Shown: positions 1 through 6,204, counted from the first letter of the stretch. The stretch is 6,390 nt of DNA from JASJBU01 sp965372385 (GCA_965372385.1 CBDVCD010000209.1:1-6390); one strand, 5' to 3'. The notes: a model not told the origin generated them from the letters alone. Numbers and translations are program-made.

Positions 1-373
1 ATCCATCGATTGACGGCATTACCCCTACTCTCTATCCCTCCCCACCCAGGTAGATCAGCGACCTCGGAACATCCGATAGCCGGGAAGCAATGTAGGCTGG
101 GCACCGCCCACCTAACCTTCCTTGATCTACTCTCCGATGGTGGGCGGTTGCCCACGTTTCTTATCCATCTCCACCCCGGAACATCCTGTAACTACCAGAT
201 TTTTATTCTGAAAATCCATGTCGAGAAAATTTACAAGCTTGCATGAAATGAGCGAGTCAGCTTTTGAGTGTATCTGGAATTATTTAGGAAAAACAACCGC
301 ATAGTTAAAGCGGCATCATAATTGCATTTTGGATAGCGATTTTATTTGTCCTTAATTAAACGGATGAAGTGAC
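1..373. other. Non-coding stretch upstream of the lipoprotein gene
   Basis: I see no credible gene here. An open frame at about 10-246 (+) runs straight through the palindromic repeat at 92-155 and its translation has no recognisable motif. The left half is a patchwork of repeats: the nested palindrome, plus the 10-mer CGGAACATCC at 65-74 and again at 177-186, each preceded by a similar pyrimidine-rich stretch (about 33-50 and 161-176). From about 190 to 373 the DNA becomes AT-rich and presumably holds the promoter of the lipoprotein gene. I could not find a convincing -35/-10 pair there. Confidence 0.6.
92..155. repeat. REP-like nested palindromic repeat, copy 1
   Basis: The left arm (95-112, GGCTGGGCACCGCCCACC) and the right arm (139-155, GGTGGGCGGTTGCCCAC) are near reverse complements. 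Each arm is itself almost a palindrome of the form GGTGGGC-n3-GCCCACC, so the element can fold as two small hairpins or one long one. Between the arms lies a spacer ending in GATCTACTCTCCGAT. Compared with copy 2 (1766-1830), the first 21 nt match at 20 positions, the next 11 nt are diverged, and the following 25 nt match at 22. Copy 1 has one extra T in the right arm. The shared interior and equal spacing show that the two are homologous and lie in the same orientation. The form resembles REP/BIME elements, but the family name is not established from this window. Confidence 0.8.
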
Positions 374-1696
374 ATGATGTACAAAAATGATTTACTGAAA
401 ACGATCGGCCTTTCCTGCGTTCTTCTACTGACGCTTTTTATCACCGGGTGTAATGACGACGATGACAACGACTCAACGGAGGTCACAGTCACCGCAAGCA
501 GAACTGAGGGTATAGCCCCAGTGACTGTGAGCTTCGATGTTCATGGTATAGATGATGCTGACATCAACAGCATTTCCTGGGATTTTGGCGATGGCACAGT
601 GGCATCGACCAGCTATCTCTCGGACAGCTATGACGTCTCACACACCTATACCACGGCAGGGACACATACGGTAACTGCTTACGTTTATACCTGGAGTGAC
701 GGGACATTCACTGGCTTGGCAAGGGTAAACGTTTTCCCAGACGTCAATATTGTGGTTTCCTCATTTGCCATTGACGATGAAATCACGCCTTGTGACCCTG
801 AAGGAGAAACCATTTCTGCAATCATCCAGAATGTTGGTGATATGGCCCTTGAAGGTACTGGGAACATTCGTGTCGGTTACTATCTATCGACAGACGAGAC
901 TATCACGGTGGATGATATCTATATCGGTGATACATCGATTATTGTTGGCGATTATTTCCTGCAGAGTGAAGTTCCCTTTGGTTTTGAATTATTGAGCCCG
1001 CTGGAAAACTATCAGTACATCCATACAATATATCAAAAATGTAATATACCCACAGGCACCTACTTTTCGGGCGCAATCGTTGATTATATTGATGATTACC
1101 ACTGGTATGACTTCCCTCGACTCACTGATACCGAAGAGATTTCATATCCATGCTCTCTGTTTGATCCCGTTGAGTGCAATTCTATAATCTGGGAAACCAA
1201 CGAGGATGATAATTACAGGCTGCTCGGAGGACATCAGGTTACGGTAAACAATGCCGTATGTAATGATGATACGTATGAAAATGATGATAGCAGCACCACA
1301 TCTACAGAAATTAAACCAGGAGACTCCCAAGATCATAATTTCTGTTATGACAATTCAGACTGGCTGACATTTAATGCAACTGAAGGCAGTGTATATAAGA
1401 TTTATACAAGTAATCTAGGGATCGAAACGGATACTCAACTGATTCTTTATGACAGGGATGGAAACTCAATACTACTCTTTCAGGACAATGTGAGAGATTA
1501 TCCGACAGTTGATTTATCTTTAGGTTGGCCTATTGATCCTTCTTCTGAAATTGTTTGGGAGGCAGAGTTCGATGGGTACTACTTTATAAAAGTGAGGACG
1601 ACTCATTGTGACGAAGATTTAGATCCTCACTGTTCTGGTTCACCCGACGGTGTTGGATTGAATACAGAGTATACGGTCACCCTTGATGAGTTATAG
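374..1696 (+). CDS. Secreted lipoprotein with PKD, CARDB-like and PPC-like domains
   Basis: This is a 440-aa predicted lipoprotein of unknown specific role. Residues 1-25 form a type II signal peptide: K4/K9, a hydrophobic core, and the lipobox I23-T24-G25-C26. Asn follows the lipidated Cys and then an Asp-rich tether (27-33), so outer-membrane or surface placement is likely but not proven. Residues about 36-120 form a PKD domain, with WDFGDG at 69-74 and SHTYTTAG at 89-96. Residues about 124-291 look like a CARDB module (QNVGD at 152-156, VGYYLSTDETI at 167-177). Residues about 296-440 resemble the PPC domain (DDTYENDD at 298-305, SDWLTF at 328-333, DTQLILYDRDG at 353-363, GYYFIKV at 401-407). 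The mature chain has eight further Cys (140, 223, 260, 268, 296, 324, 412, 420), compatible with disulfides. No catalytic motif is seen, so adhesion, scaffolding or ligand binding is the best guess. The start has tandem ATGs (374, 377) behind a weak GGATGAAG. The gene is visibly AT-richer than its neighbours. Confidence 0.85.
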   Translation: MMYKNDLLKTIGLSCVLLLTLFITGCNDDDDNDSTEVTVTASRTEGIAPVTVSFDVHGIDDADINSISWDFGDGTVASTSYLSDSYDVSHTYTTAGTHTVTAYVYTWSDGTFTGLARVNVFPDVNIVVSSFAIDDEITPCDPEGETISAIIQNVGDMALEGTGNIRVGYYLSTDETITVDDIYIGDTSIIVGDYFLQSEVPFGFELLSPLENYQYIHTIYQKCNIPTGTYFSGAIVDYIDDYHWYDFPRLTDTEEISYPCSLFDPVECNSIIWETNEDDNYRLLGGHQVTVNNAVCNDDTYENDDSSTTSTEIKPGDSQDHNFCYDNSDWLTFNATEGSVYKIYTSNLGIETDTQLILYDRDGNSILLFQDNVRDYPTVDLSLGWPIDPSSEIVWEAEFDGYYFIKVRTTHCDEDLDPHCSGSPDGVGLNTEYTVTLDEL

Positions 1697-1729
1697 AGTT
1701 AAAACCAGCTCTCTCAGTCGCTAACCTTG

Positions 1730-1764
1730 GCTGATCGGGTTCATCGAACCCGATCAGCTTTTTT
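1730..1764 (+). terminator. Strong intrinsic terminator of the lipoprotein gene
   Basis: A perfect 13-bp stem (GCTGATCGGGTTC, 1730-1742, with GAACCCGATCAGC, 1746-1758) closes on a 3-nt loop (ATC) and is followed directly by six T (1759-1764). It begins 33 bp after the TAG stop of the lipoprotein gene. On the minus strand the same hairpin has A's on its near side and no T-run after it, so it should act only on rightward transcription. Confidence 0.92.
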
Positions 1765-1765
1765 C

Positions 1766-1830
1766 GTAGGGTGGGCACCGCCCACCGAATAGCTCTCGAT
1801 CTACCCTTTGATGGTGGGCGGTGCCCACCC
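1766..1830. repeat. REP-like nested palindromic repeat, copy 2
   Basis: The left arm 1769-1786 (GGGTGGGCACCGCCCACC) and the right arm 1813-1830 (GGTGGGCGGTGCCCACCC) are exact 18-bp reverse complements separated by 26 nt, and each arm is itself an interrupted palindrome. The element starts one base after the terminator T-run and ends 20 bp beyond the anmK stop codon. It therefore fills the space between two convergent genes and would lie in the 3' end of the anmK transcript, where hairpins of this kind often limit 3' exonuclease decay (an inference here). It has the same orientation and arm spacing as copy 1 at 92-155. Confidence 0.85.
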
Positions 1831-1850
1831 AGCGTCGCGGGATTTTTTTA

Positions 1851-2963
1851 CTACGAAAAATAGACCCCCCCAAGGATTACCGCCTCTCCCGCGCCGGTGA
1901 CCGAAGGGAGGTTGCCGGGTTTTCCCCTGAGGGTCTGCTTGGCCAGCCAAGCAAAGGCCATGGCCTCGAGCCAGTCCGGATCGACCCCCACTTTTGCCGT
2001 GGAGCTGATCTCCATGTTGGGGAGATGGCTCGCCAGCCTGGCCATCAGGTCGGCGTTGTGTACCCCGCCACCACATACCAGCAGTTGATCCGCAGCTGGG
2101 GAGGTTTGGGCGATCGCCCGCTGGATGCCGCGGGCGGTAAGCTCGGACAGGGTTGCCTGAACGTCGCGGGGATCATGCCGGTGGGTACCTGAGTGCTGTT
2201 CCAACCAGGCAAGATTGAAATAGTCGGTACCGGTGCTTTTGGGGAAAGGGCGTGAAAAATAGGGGTCATCCAGTAGTTGCTCCAGCAGCTCGGGGATGAC
2301 GTTACCGGTCGCGGCCCAGCGGCCATCCTGATCGTAGTCGGTGGCCTGGTGGAGTCGGCACCAATGGTCCAGCAGGGTATTGCCGGGGCCGGTGTCGAAG
2401 CCGATGATCTCGGTAGAAGGCCTGGCTGGCAGCCAGGTGATGTTGGCAATCCCGCCGATATTCAGGATCACCCGGTTGATTTGCGGGTGCTGGAAGATCT
2501 CCCGGTGAAATGCGGGCACCAGAGGTGCGCCCTGGCCGCCGGCCGCCATGTCGCGGCGGCGGAAGTCGGCAATGGTGGTGATGCCGGTGCGCTGGGCCAG
2601 GGTGTTGGGGTCGCCGATCTGCAGGGTAAATGGCCGCCGGAAGCTGGGGCGATGGCGCAGGGTCTGGCCATGACTGCCGATGGCCTTGATCCGGTTGGCC
2701 GGCGTGTCATGTTGCCGCAGCAGCTGCAGGGTGGTGTCGGCAAACAACTCCGCGACCTGGATGTCGACTTCACCCAGCCGGTCGATCTCGTTCTGCCCGG
2801 GCTGACAGAGGTCGATCAGCTGGTTGCGAAGTTCCGTGGGATAGGGCTGTTTGAAATGGCCGATCAGTCTGGGGGTGTCGGATCCCAGGTCGGTCAGGAC
2901 GGCATCGATCCCGTCCATGCTGGTGCCGGACATCAGGCCGACATAGAGCTCCTCAGCGGGCAT
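1851..2963 (-). CDS. anmK: Anhydro-N-acetylmuramic acid kinase
   Basis: AnmK is a cytoplasmic kinase that uses ATP and water to open the 1,6-anhydro ring of anhydroMurNAc and yield MurNAc-6-phosphate, a step in peptidoglycan recycling. The protein is 370 aa from the ATG at 2963, close to the roughly 370 aa of known AnmK. Visible family signatures, numbered from that ATG, are GLMSGTSMDGID (9-20, phosphate loop), GSHGQT (96-101), IADFRRRDMAAGGQGAPLVP (131-150), NIGGIANIT (168-176), FDTGPGN (189-195), a CGGGVHN motif, DPDWLEAMAFAWLA, and GNLPSVTGA near the C-terminus. An in-frame TTG at 2975 would add four residues (MWWR). I prefer the ATG because GLMSGTS then sits at the usual distance from the N-terminus, with GGTGGCGG just upstream. 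The ATG overlaps the end of the M23 gene by 11 bp, so translational coupling is likely. No intrinsic terminator is seen on this strand. Confidence 0.95.
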   Translation of the reverse strand: MPAEELYVGLMSGTSMDGIDAVLTDLGSDTPRLIGHFKQPYPTELRNQLIDLCQPGQNEIDRLGEVDIQVAELFADTTLQLLRQHDTPANRIKAIGSHGQTLRHRPSFRRPFTLQIGDPNTLAQRTGITTIADFRRRDMAAGGQGAPLVPAFHREIFQHPQINRVILNIGGIANITWLPARPSTEIIGFDTGPGNTLLDHWCRLHQATDYDQDGRWAATGNVIPELLEQLLDDPYFSRPFPKSTGTDYFNLAWLEQHSGTHRHDPRDVQATLSELTARGIQRAIAQTSPAADQLLVCGGGVHNADLMARLASHLPNMEISSTAKVGVDPDWLEAMAFAWLAKQTLRGKPGNLPSVTGAGEAVILGGVYFS

Positions 2964-4416
2964 CCGCCACCACAACCCGGTTCAAGGTATCGAGTTGGGC
3001 GATCAGTAGTTGGGTCTTCAGCAGGAAGTCGTCACGGTATTTTTCCGCAATGGGTTCGGCGGCCGGCAGTTTGACCGTGAGTGGATTGCGATGCACCCCA
3101 TTGACCCGAAACTCATAGTGCAGGTGGGGTCCGGTAGCGAGGCCGCTGCTGCCTACGTAGCCAATGACCTGGCCCTGTTTGACCTTGGCGCCCTGTTTGG
3201 CTCGCTTGTTGTAGCGTGAGAGATGGCCATAGAGGGTGGTATAGCGCTGTCCATGCTGGATGATGACGGCGCGCCCATAACCCCCTTTGGTCCCCCGGTG
3301 GATGATTTTGCCGTCACCGGCCGCCTTGATCGGCGTGCCGGTCTTGGCGGCATAGTCGACGCCTTTATGGGGGCGTTTTTTGCCGAGCACCGGGTGCCAG
3401 CGTTCCCGGGCGAAACGGGAGGAGATGCGCCGAAAGTCGACCGGGGCGCGCAGGAAGGCCTTGCGCATGCTCTTCCCTTCAGGCGTGTAGTAATCCGCAT
3501 TGTCCGAGGCGTCTTCGTAGCGCAGGGCGCGGTAGCTGCGTCCCTGATTGATGAATTCCGCGGCGAGGATCGGGCCGTTCTGTAGTTTCTCTCCCTCGAG
3601 ATACTCCTCCTGGTAGATCACGCTGAAGCTGTCGCCAGTGCGGATCTCCAGGGCGAAGTCGATATCCCAGCCGAAGATGTTGGCAAGCTCCATGATCAAT
3701 GCCTCCGGGAGCCCGGCCTGTTTGGCGCTGAGGTAGAGTGAGTTGTCGATGCTGCCCTGGATATGGGCGGTTCTCCGTTCGACCGCTTTGGTGTCGTTGG
3801 AGGTAGTGAAGCCGTCCTCCGTGGCCGCTATGCGCAGGCTGTTTATCTTGCTGTGCTCGAGGGTCAGGCCGACAAAATTGTTGGCCTCATCCAGCTCGAT
3901 ATGCAGGGTCTCGCCGGGCCTGATATCGGTGATGGCGCCAGCCGCCTTGCTGGAGTGGACGATGCGGTGGAGTAGCGAGGCGCTCAGGCCAAATTTGCTG
4001 AAGATGCTGGAGAGTGTGTCACCACCAACGATCTGATGCGAGACCCGATGGGTAGGCGGCCCTTGGGGTTCTGGCGCCGGTTTTTCAGCTAAGGCGGCTG
4101 GCAACTCGGGCTCAGGGCCAAGCTGCGGGGCAATCTCCAGAGTCGTGGCACTCTCCTGTGCCGGTTCAGGCAGGGCCCTGCTCTCATCCTGGGGCTGACC
4201 AGGCAGTGTCAGGGGCAGGGTGACCCGCCCGGACTCCTCGGCGGACGGGCTGACGGCCGGCTGAGCAGGCTGGGTGGTCTGCTGGTTAGCAGGCCGCATG
4301 GTATACAAGAGCGTTAAACCAATGGCGCCGAGTAAAAATAGCGCCAGGAGAATGCGCTTGAACAGGGTTCTTCCGCGCTTTTTGTTCTGAAAAGTGTAGG
4401 ACTTGAAGTCTTGCAT
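2953..4416 (-). CDS. Membrane-anchored M23 (LytM-type) murein DD-endopeptidase, OapA/MepM-like
   Basis: This is a 487-aa periplasmic zinc metallopeptidase expected to cut peptide crosslinks in peptidoglycan during wall growth. The N-terminus has a basic stretch (K12-R21) and one hydrophobic segment (about 22-39), then a Pro/Glu/Gln-rich linker (about 42-121), so the enzyme is anchored in the inner membrane and reaches into the periplasm. Residues about 125-175 (VSHQIVGGDTLSSIF... and RPGETLHIEL) are the LysM-like/OapA domain. Residues about 215-310 are the second conserved N-terminal domain of this family. The M23 domain (about 329-448) is complete: HKGVD gives ligands H350 and D354, GHLS contains H398, and PHLHYEF gives H431 and H433. 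By LytM precedent, H350, D354 and H433 bind zinc while H398 and H431 act in catalysis. The ribosome site before the ATG is weak (CCCGGACGCCTC). It lies upstream of and overlaps anmK, as I recall for Pseudomonas. mepM is a functional analogue, but I do not assign the symbol. Confidence 0.93.
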   Translation of the reverse strand: MQDFKSYTFQNKKRGRTLFKRILLALFLLGAIGLTLLYTMRPANQQTTQPAQPAVSPSAEESGRVTLPLTLPGQPQDESRALPEPAQESATTLEIAPQLGPEPELPAALAEKPAPEPQGPPTHRVSHQIVGGDTLSSIFSKFGLSASLLHRIVHSSKAAGAITDIRPGETLHIELDEANNFVGLTLEHSKINSLRIAATEDGFTTSNDTKAVERRTAHIQGSIDNSLYLSAKQAGLPEALIMELANIFGWDIDFALEIRTGDSFSVIYQEEYLEGEKLQNGPILAAEFINQGRSYRALRYEDASDNADYYTPEGKSMRKAFLRAPVDFRRISSRFARERWHPVLGKKRPHKGVDYAAKTGTPIKAAGDGKIIHRGTKGGYGRAVIIQHGQRYTTLYGHLSRYNKRAKQGAKVKQGQVIGYVGSSGLATGPHLHYEFRVNGVHRNPLTVKLPAAEPIAEKYRDDFLLKTQLLIAQLDTLNRVVVADAR

Positions 4417-4580
4417 GAGGCGTCCGGGAGGCAGCGGCTGACGGGTAATAACCTTAAAAGTACTAAAGTATAGTATAGATATGCAAGGCTCAGTGAGTGC
4501 CTGGGCCTAATTATGGTTAAATTTTTCAGGTGCTTCTAGTAGAGTGTGCATCCAATATCTGAATTGATGGGGATAGACGG
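4417..4580. promoter_or_regulatory. Divergent promoter region between the M23 gene and tyrS
   Basis: This 164-bp gap must carry promoters for both directions. Its AT-rich core (about 4456-4484) contains AGTACT and the string TATAGTATAGAT. Read on + this offers TATAGT (4469-4474). On the minus strand the overlapping copies TATACT-ATACT give near-consensus -10 elements about 50 nt before the M23 start. Good -35 partners are not evident at 16-18 bp for either direction, so exact start sites are not assigned. The stretch 4501-4560 before tyrS shows no T-box, leader peptide or clear attenuator. Confidence 0.4.
4568..4573 (+). promoter_or_regulatory. Ribosome binding site of tyrS
   Basis: TGGGGA lies seven bases before the ATG at 4581. 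It is a good purine-rich Shine-Dalgarno match at standard spacing and supports that start over the later in-frame Met codons. Confidence 0.7.
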
Positions 4581-5780
4581 ATGAGTGATGTGGCATCGGC
4601 ACTGGAGCTGATTCTGCGTGGCACCGATGAGGTGCTGCCGAAAGAGGCACTGATAAAAAAACTTGAGCAGAATAGACCGCTGAGAATCAAGGCGGGATTC
4701 GATCCCACCGCACCCGATCTGCATATCGGGCATACGGTGCTGATCAATAAACTGCGTCAATTTCAGGATCTGGGCCATGAAGTGATGTTCCTGATCGGTG
4801 ATTTTACCGCCATGATCGGTGATCCAACCGGTAAGAGTGCTACCCGGCCACCGCTGACGCGGGACGATGTGCTGGAGAATGCCAAGACCTATGAGCATCA
4901 GATCTTCAAGATCCTCGACCCGGAAAAGACCACGGTGCTGTTCAACTCATCATGGATGGGAGCCATGTCCGCGGCCGAACTGGTCCAACTGGCGGCGAAA
5001 CATACCGTGGCACGAATGCTGGAGCGGGACGATTTCAGCAAGCGCTATAGCAGCGGGCAGGCCATCGCCATCCACGAGTTTCTCTATCCCCTGATTCAGG
5101 GTTATGATTCGGTCGTCATGAAGGCGGATGTGGAAATCGGTGGGACCGATCAGAAATTCAACCTGCTGGTGGGGCGGCAACTGCAGGAGGTCTATGGTCA
5201 TGATCCGCAGGTTGTGATCACCCTGCCCATTCTGGAGGGGCTGAATGGGGTGCAGAAGATGTCCAAATCCCTGAACAACTATATCGGTATTACCGACCCA
5301 CCCGAAGAGATGTTCGGCAAGCTGATGTCGATCTCGGATGAGCTGATGTGGCGCTATCTGGAGTTGCTCAGTTTCAGGCCAATGTCTGAGATCGAAGCCT
5401 GGCAGCAAGAGTTGAAGGAGGGATTGAACCCCAGGGACGTAAAAATCCGTCTGGCGGAAGAGCTGGTAGAACGATTCCACAGTAAGGAGGCTGCGATCAA
5501 GGCCCATGAGACCTTTGTCGCCAGGTTTAGAAAGGGGCGGATGCCCGATGAAATTGCTGAGGTCGTGGTTGAGTCGGGTGAAGCTGGCCTGCCGATTGCC
5601 AATCTGCTCAAGGAGGCAGGGTTGGTCAAGAGCACCTCTGATGCGCTGCGCATGATCCGGCAGGGCGCGGTGAAGATCGATGGCGAAAAGATTTCTGATG
5701 TTTCCTTGAGGGTGGAATCGGGTACACAACAGGTTTACCAGGTGGGTAAAAGGCGTTTTGCCCGTGTTTCGGTCAGCTGA
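4581..5780 (+). CDS. tyrS: Tyrosyl-tRNA synthetase, type 2 (TyrRS/TyrZ-like)
   Basis: This class I aminoacyl-tRNA synthetase activates tyrosine with ATP and charges tRNA-Tyr in the cytoplasm. The protein is 399 aa, the usual length for the type-2 TyrRS found in Pseudomonas and Haemophilus. The Rossmann core carries the HIGH motif at 48-51 within FDPTAPDLHIGHT, GDFTAMIGDPTGKS just after it, the substrate-pocket motif GGTDQ at 187-191, and KMSKS at 226-230. The C-terminal part (about 336-399, starting GLPIANLLKE and including SDALRMIRQGAVKIDG) is an S4-like RNA-binding domain. All key motifs are intact. The gene is divergent from the M23 endopeptidase gene and faces the rRNA operon. No intrinsic terminator is seen in the 44 bp between its TGA and the first rRNA promoter, so some tyrS transcription may continue into the rrn leader. 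Confidence 0.97.
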   Translation: MSDVASALELILRGTDEVLPKEALIKKLEQNRPLRIKAGFDPTAPDLHIGHTVLINKLRQFQDLGHEVMFLIGDFTAMIGDPTGKSATRPPLTRDDVLENAKTYEHQIFKILDPEKTTVLFNSSWMGAMSAAELVQLAAKHTVARMLERDDFSKRYSSGQAIAIHEFLYPLIQGYDSVVMKADVEIGGTDQKFNLLVGRQLQEVYGHDPQVVITLPILEGLNGVQKMSKSLNNYIGITDPPEEMFGKLMSISDELMWRYLELLSFRPMSEIEAWQQELKEGLNPRDVKIRLAEELVERFHSKEAAIKAHETFVARFRKGRMPDEIAEVVVESGEAGLPIANLLKEAGLVKSTSDALRMIRQGAVKIDGEKISDVSLRVESGTQQVYQVGKRRFARVSVS

Positions 5781-5824
5781 CTGATGGCAGATCGTCTATA
5801 GTTAGAGTAGGAACAAAATTAATC

Positions 5825-5861
5825 TTGACCTAAGGCGGACAGGCCGTATAATTCGCGCCTC
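5825..5861 (+). promoter_or_regulatory. rRNA promoter P1
   Basis: TTGACC (5825-5830), a 16-bp spacer, then a perfect TATAAT (5847-5852). The discriminator TCGCGCC and the following CTCC are GC-rich, as in growth-rate-controlled rRNA promoters. Transcription would start near 5859. An A/T-rich stretch just upstream (AACAAAATTAATC) could act as an UP element. The leader to 16S would be about 480 nt. Confidence 0.88.
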
Positions 5862-5947
5862 CTGACGACGATTGGTAAGGAATTTACCTTAAGGTCTGCG
5901 GGAAAATGCGTAGTTTTAGGGAATAGACGATCCGCTGAATCAATTGG

Positions 5948-5984
5948 TTGACGCAGGTTGTTTTGAACGTATAATGCGCTGCTC
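5948..5984 (+). promoter_or_regulatory. rRNA promoter P2
   Basis: TTGACG (5948-5953), a 16-bp spacer, then a perfect TATAAT (5970-5975) followed by the discriminator GCGCTGCTCC. Start expected near 5982. The -10 box lies 123 bp downstream of that of P1. Confidence 0.88.
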
Positions 5985-6049
5985 CTTGAAGCGATGTTCA
6001 TGCATACTTTAAGTGAGTCGAGGCGAGAATTCTTGGTTGGATATTCTTG

Positions 6050-6086
6050 TTGACAGAAGCAAGAAGCTCTGTAGAATACGCGCCTC
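6050..6086 (+). promoter_or_regulatory. rRNA promoter P3
   Basis: A perfect TTGACA (6050-6055), a 16-bp spacer, then TAGAAT (6072-6077). The following CGCGCCTCC (6079-6087) is identical to the nonamer after the -10 of P1 (5854-5862). Start expected near 6084. Confidence 0.88.
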
Positions 6087-6133
6087 CAAACGAGTCAGTA
6101 GTGACTGCCACCGAAGATTGAAGGAAGTTTTTC

Positions 6134-6170
6134 TTGACACGGTATATCGACTCGGTAGAATAGGCGGTCT
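6134..6170 (+). promoter_or_regulatory. rRNA promoter P4, nearest to 16S
   Basis: A perfect TTGACA (6134-6139), a 16-bp spacer, then TAGAAT (6156-6161). The discriminator AGGCGG lacks the GCGCC/CTCC block seen at P1-P3, so it may respond differently to ppGpp (inference). Start expected near 6168, only a few bases before the boxB hairpin, giving a leader of about 170 nt. Confidence 0.85.
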
Positions 6171-6171
6171 T

Positions 6172-6192
6172 TCTCGAACGAAAATTTCGAGA
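6172..6192 (+). promoter_or_regulatory. boxB-like hairpin of the rRNA antitermination leader
   Basis: TCTCGAA (6172-6178) pairs perfectly with TTCGAGA (6186-6192) around a 7-nt loop, and lies directly against boxA. This is the usual position of the boxB stem-loop in gammaproteobacterial rrn leaders. Confidence 0.75.
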
Positions 6193-6204
6193 TGCTCTTT
6201 AACA
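6193..6204 (+). promoter_or_regulatory. boxA antitermination element
   Basis: TGCTCTTTAACA is the same as the E. coli rrn boxA consensus as I recall it. In the RNA this is the NusB/NusE loading site of the Nus antitermination complex, which lets RNA polymerase resist Rho across the untranslated rRNA operon. Confidence 0.92.

Noticed and set aside
10..246. 78-codon open frame on +
   Set aside because: It runs through the palindromic repeat, has no ribosome site or recognisable motif, and is rich in Pro/His/Leu typical of chance translation.
294..350. Promoter of the lipoprotein gene (CATAAT at 317-322, TTGCAT at 322-327)
   Set aside because: CATAAT has no -35 partner at 16-18 bp and TTGCAT has no -10 partner. 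In AT-rich DNA such single boxes arise by chance.
92..1830. The two palindromes as ends of a classical insertion sequence
   Set aside because: There is no transposase between them, they are direct rather than inverted copies, and no target-site duplication is evident. A CRISPR array is also excluded, as there are only two distant copies.
1813..1850. Right arm of repeat copy 2 plus the T-run at 1843-1849 as a second + strand terminator
   Set aside because: The T-run is 12 bases away from the stem rather than directly after it, and the perfect terminator at 1730-1764 already serves the gene.
2277..3074. Long open frame on + opposite anmK and the M23 gene start
   Set aside because: It is the antisense shadow of anmK in GC-rich DNA. 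The minus-strand frame carries all the AnmK signatures and this one has none.
4481..4580. Possible T-box or attenuator before tyrS
   Set aside because: There is no T-box bulge sequence, no terminator/antiterminator pair and no Tyr-rich leader peptide, and T-boxes are largely absent from Gammaproteobacteria.
4950..5729. Long open frame on - opposite tyrS
   Set aside because: The plus strand encodes an intact TyrRS with HIGH and KMSKS. The reverse frame has no family features and no plausible start region.
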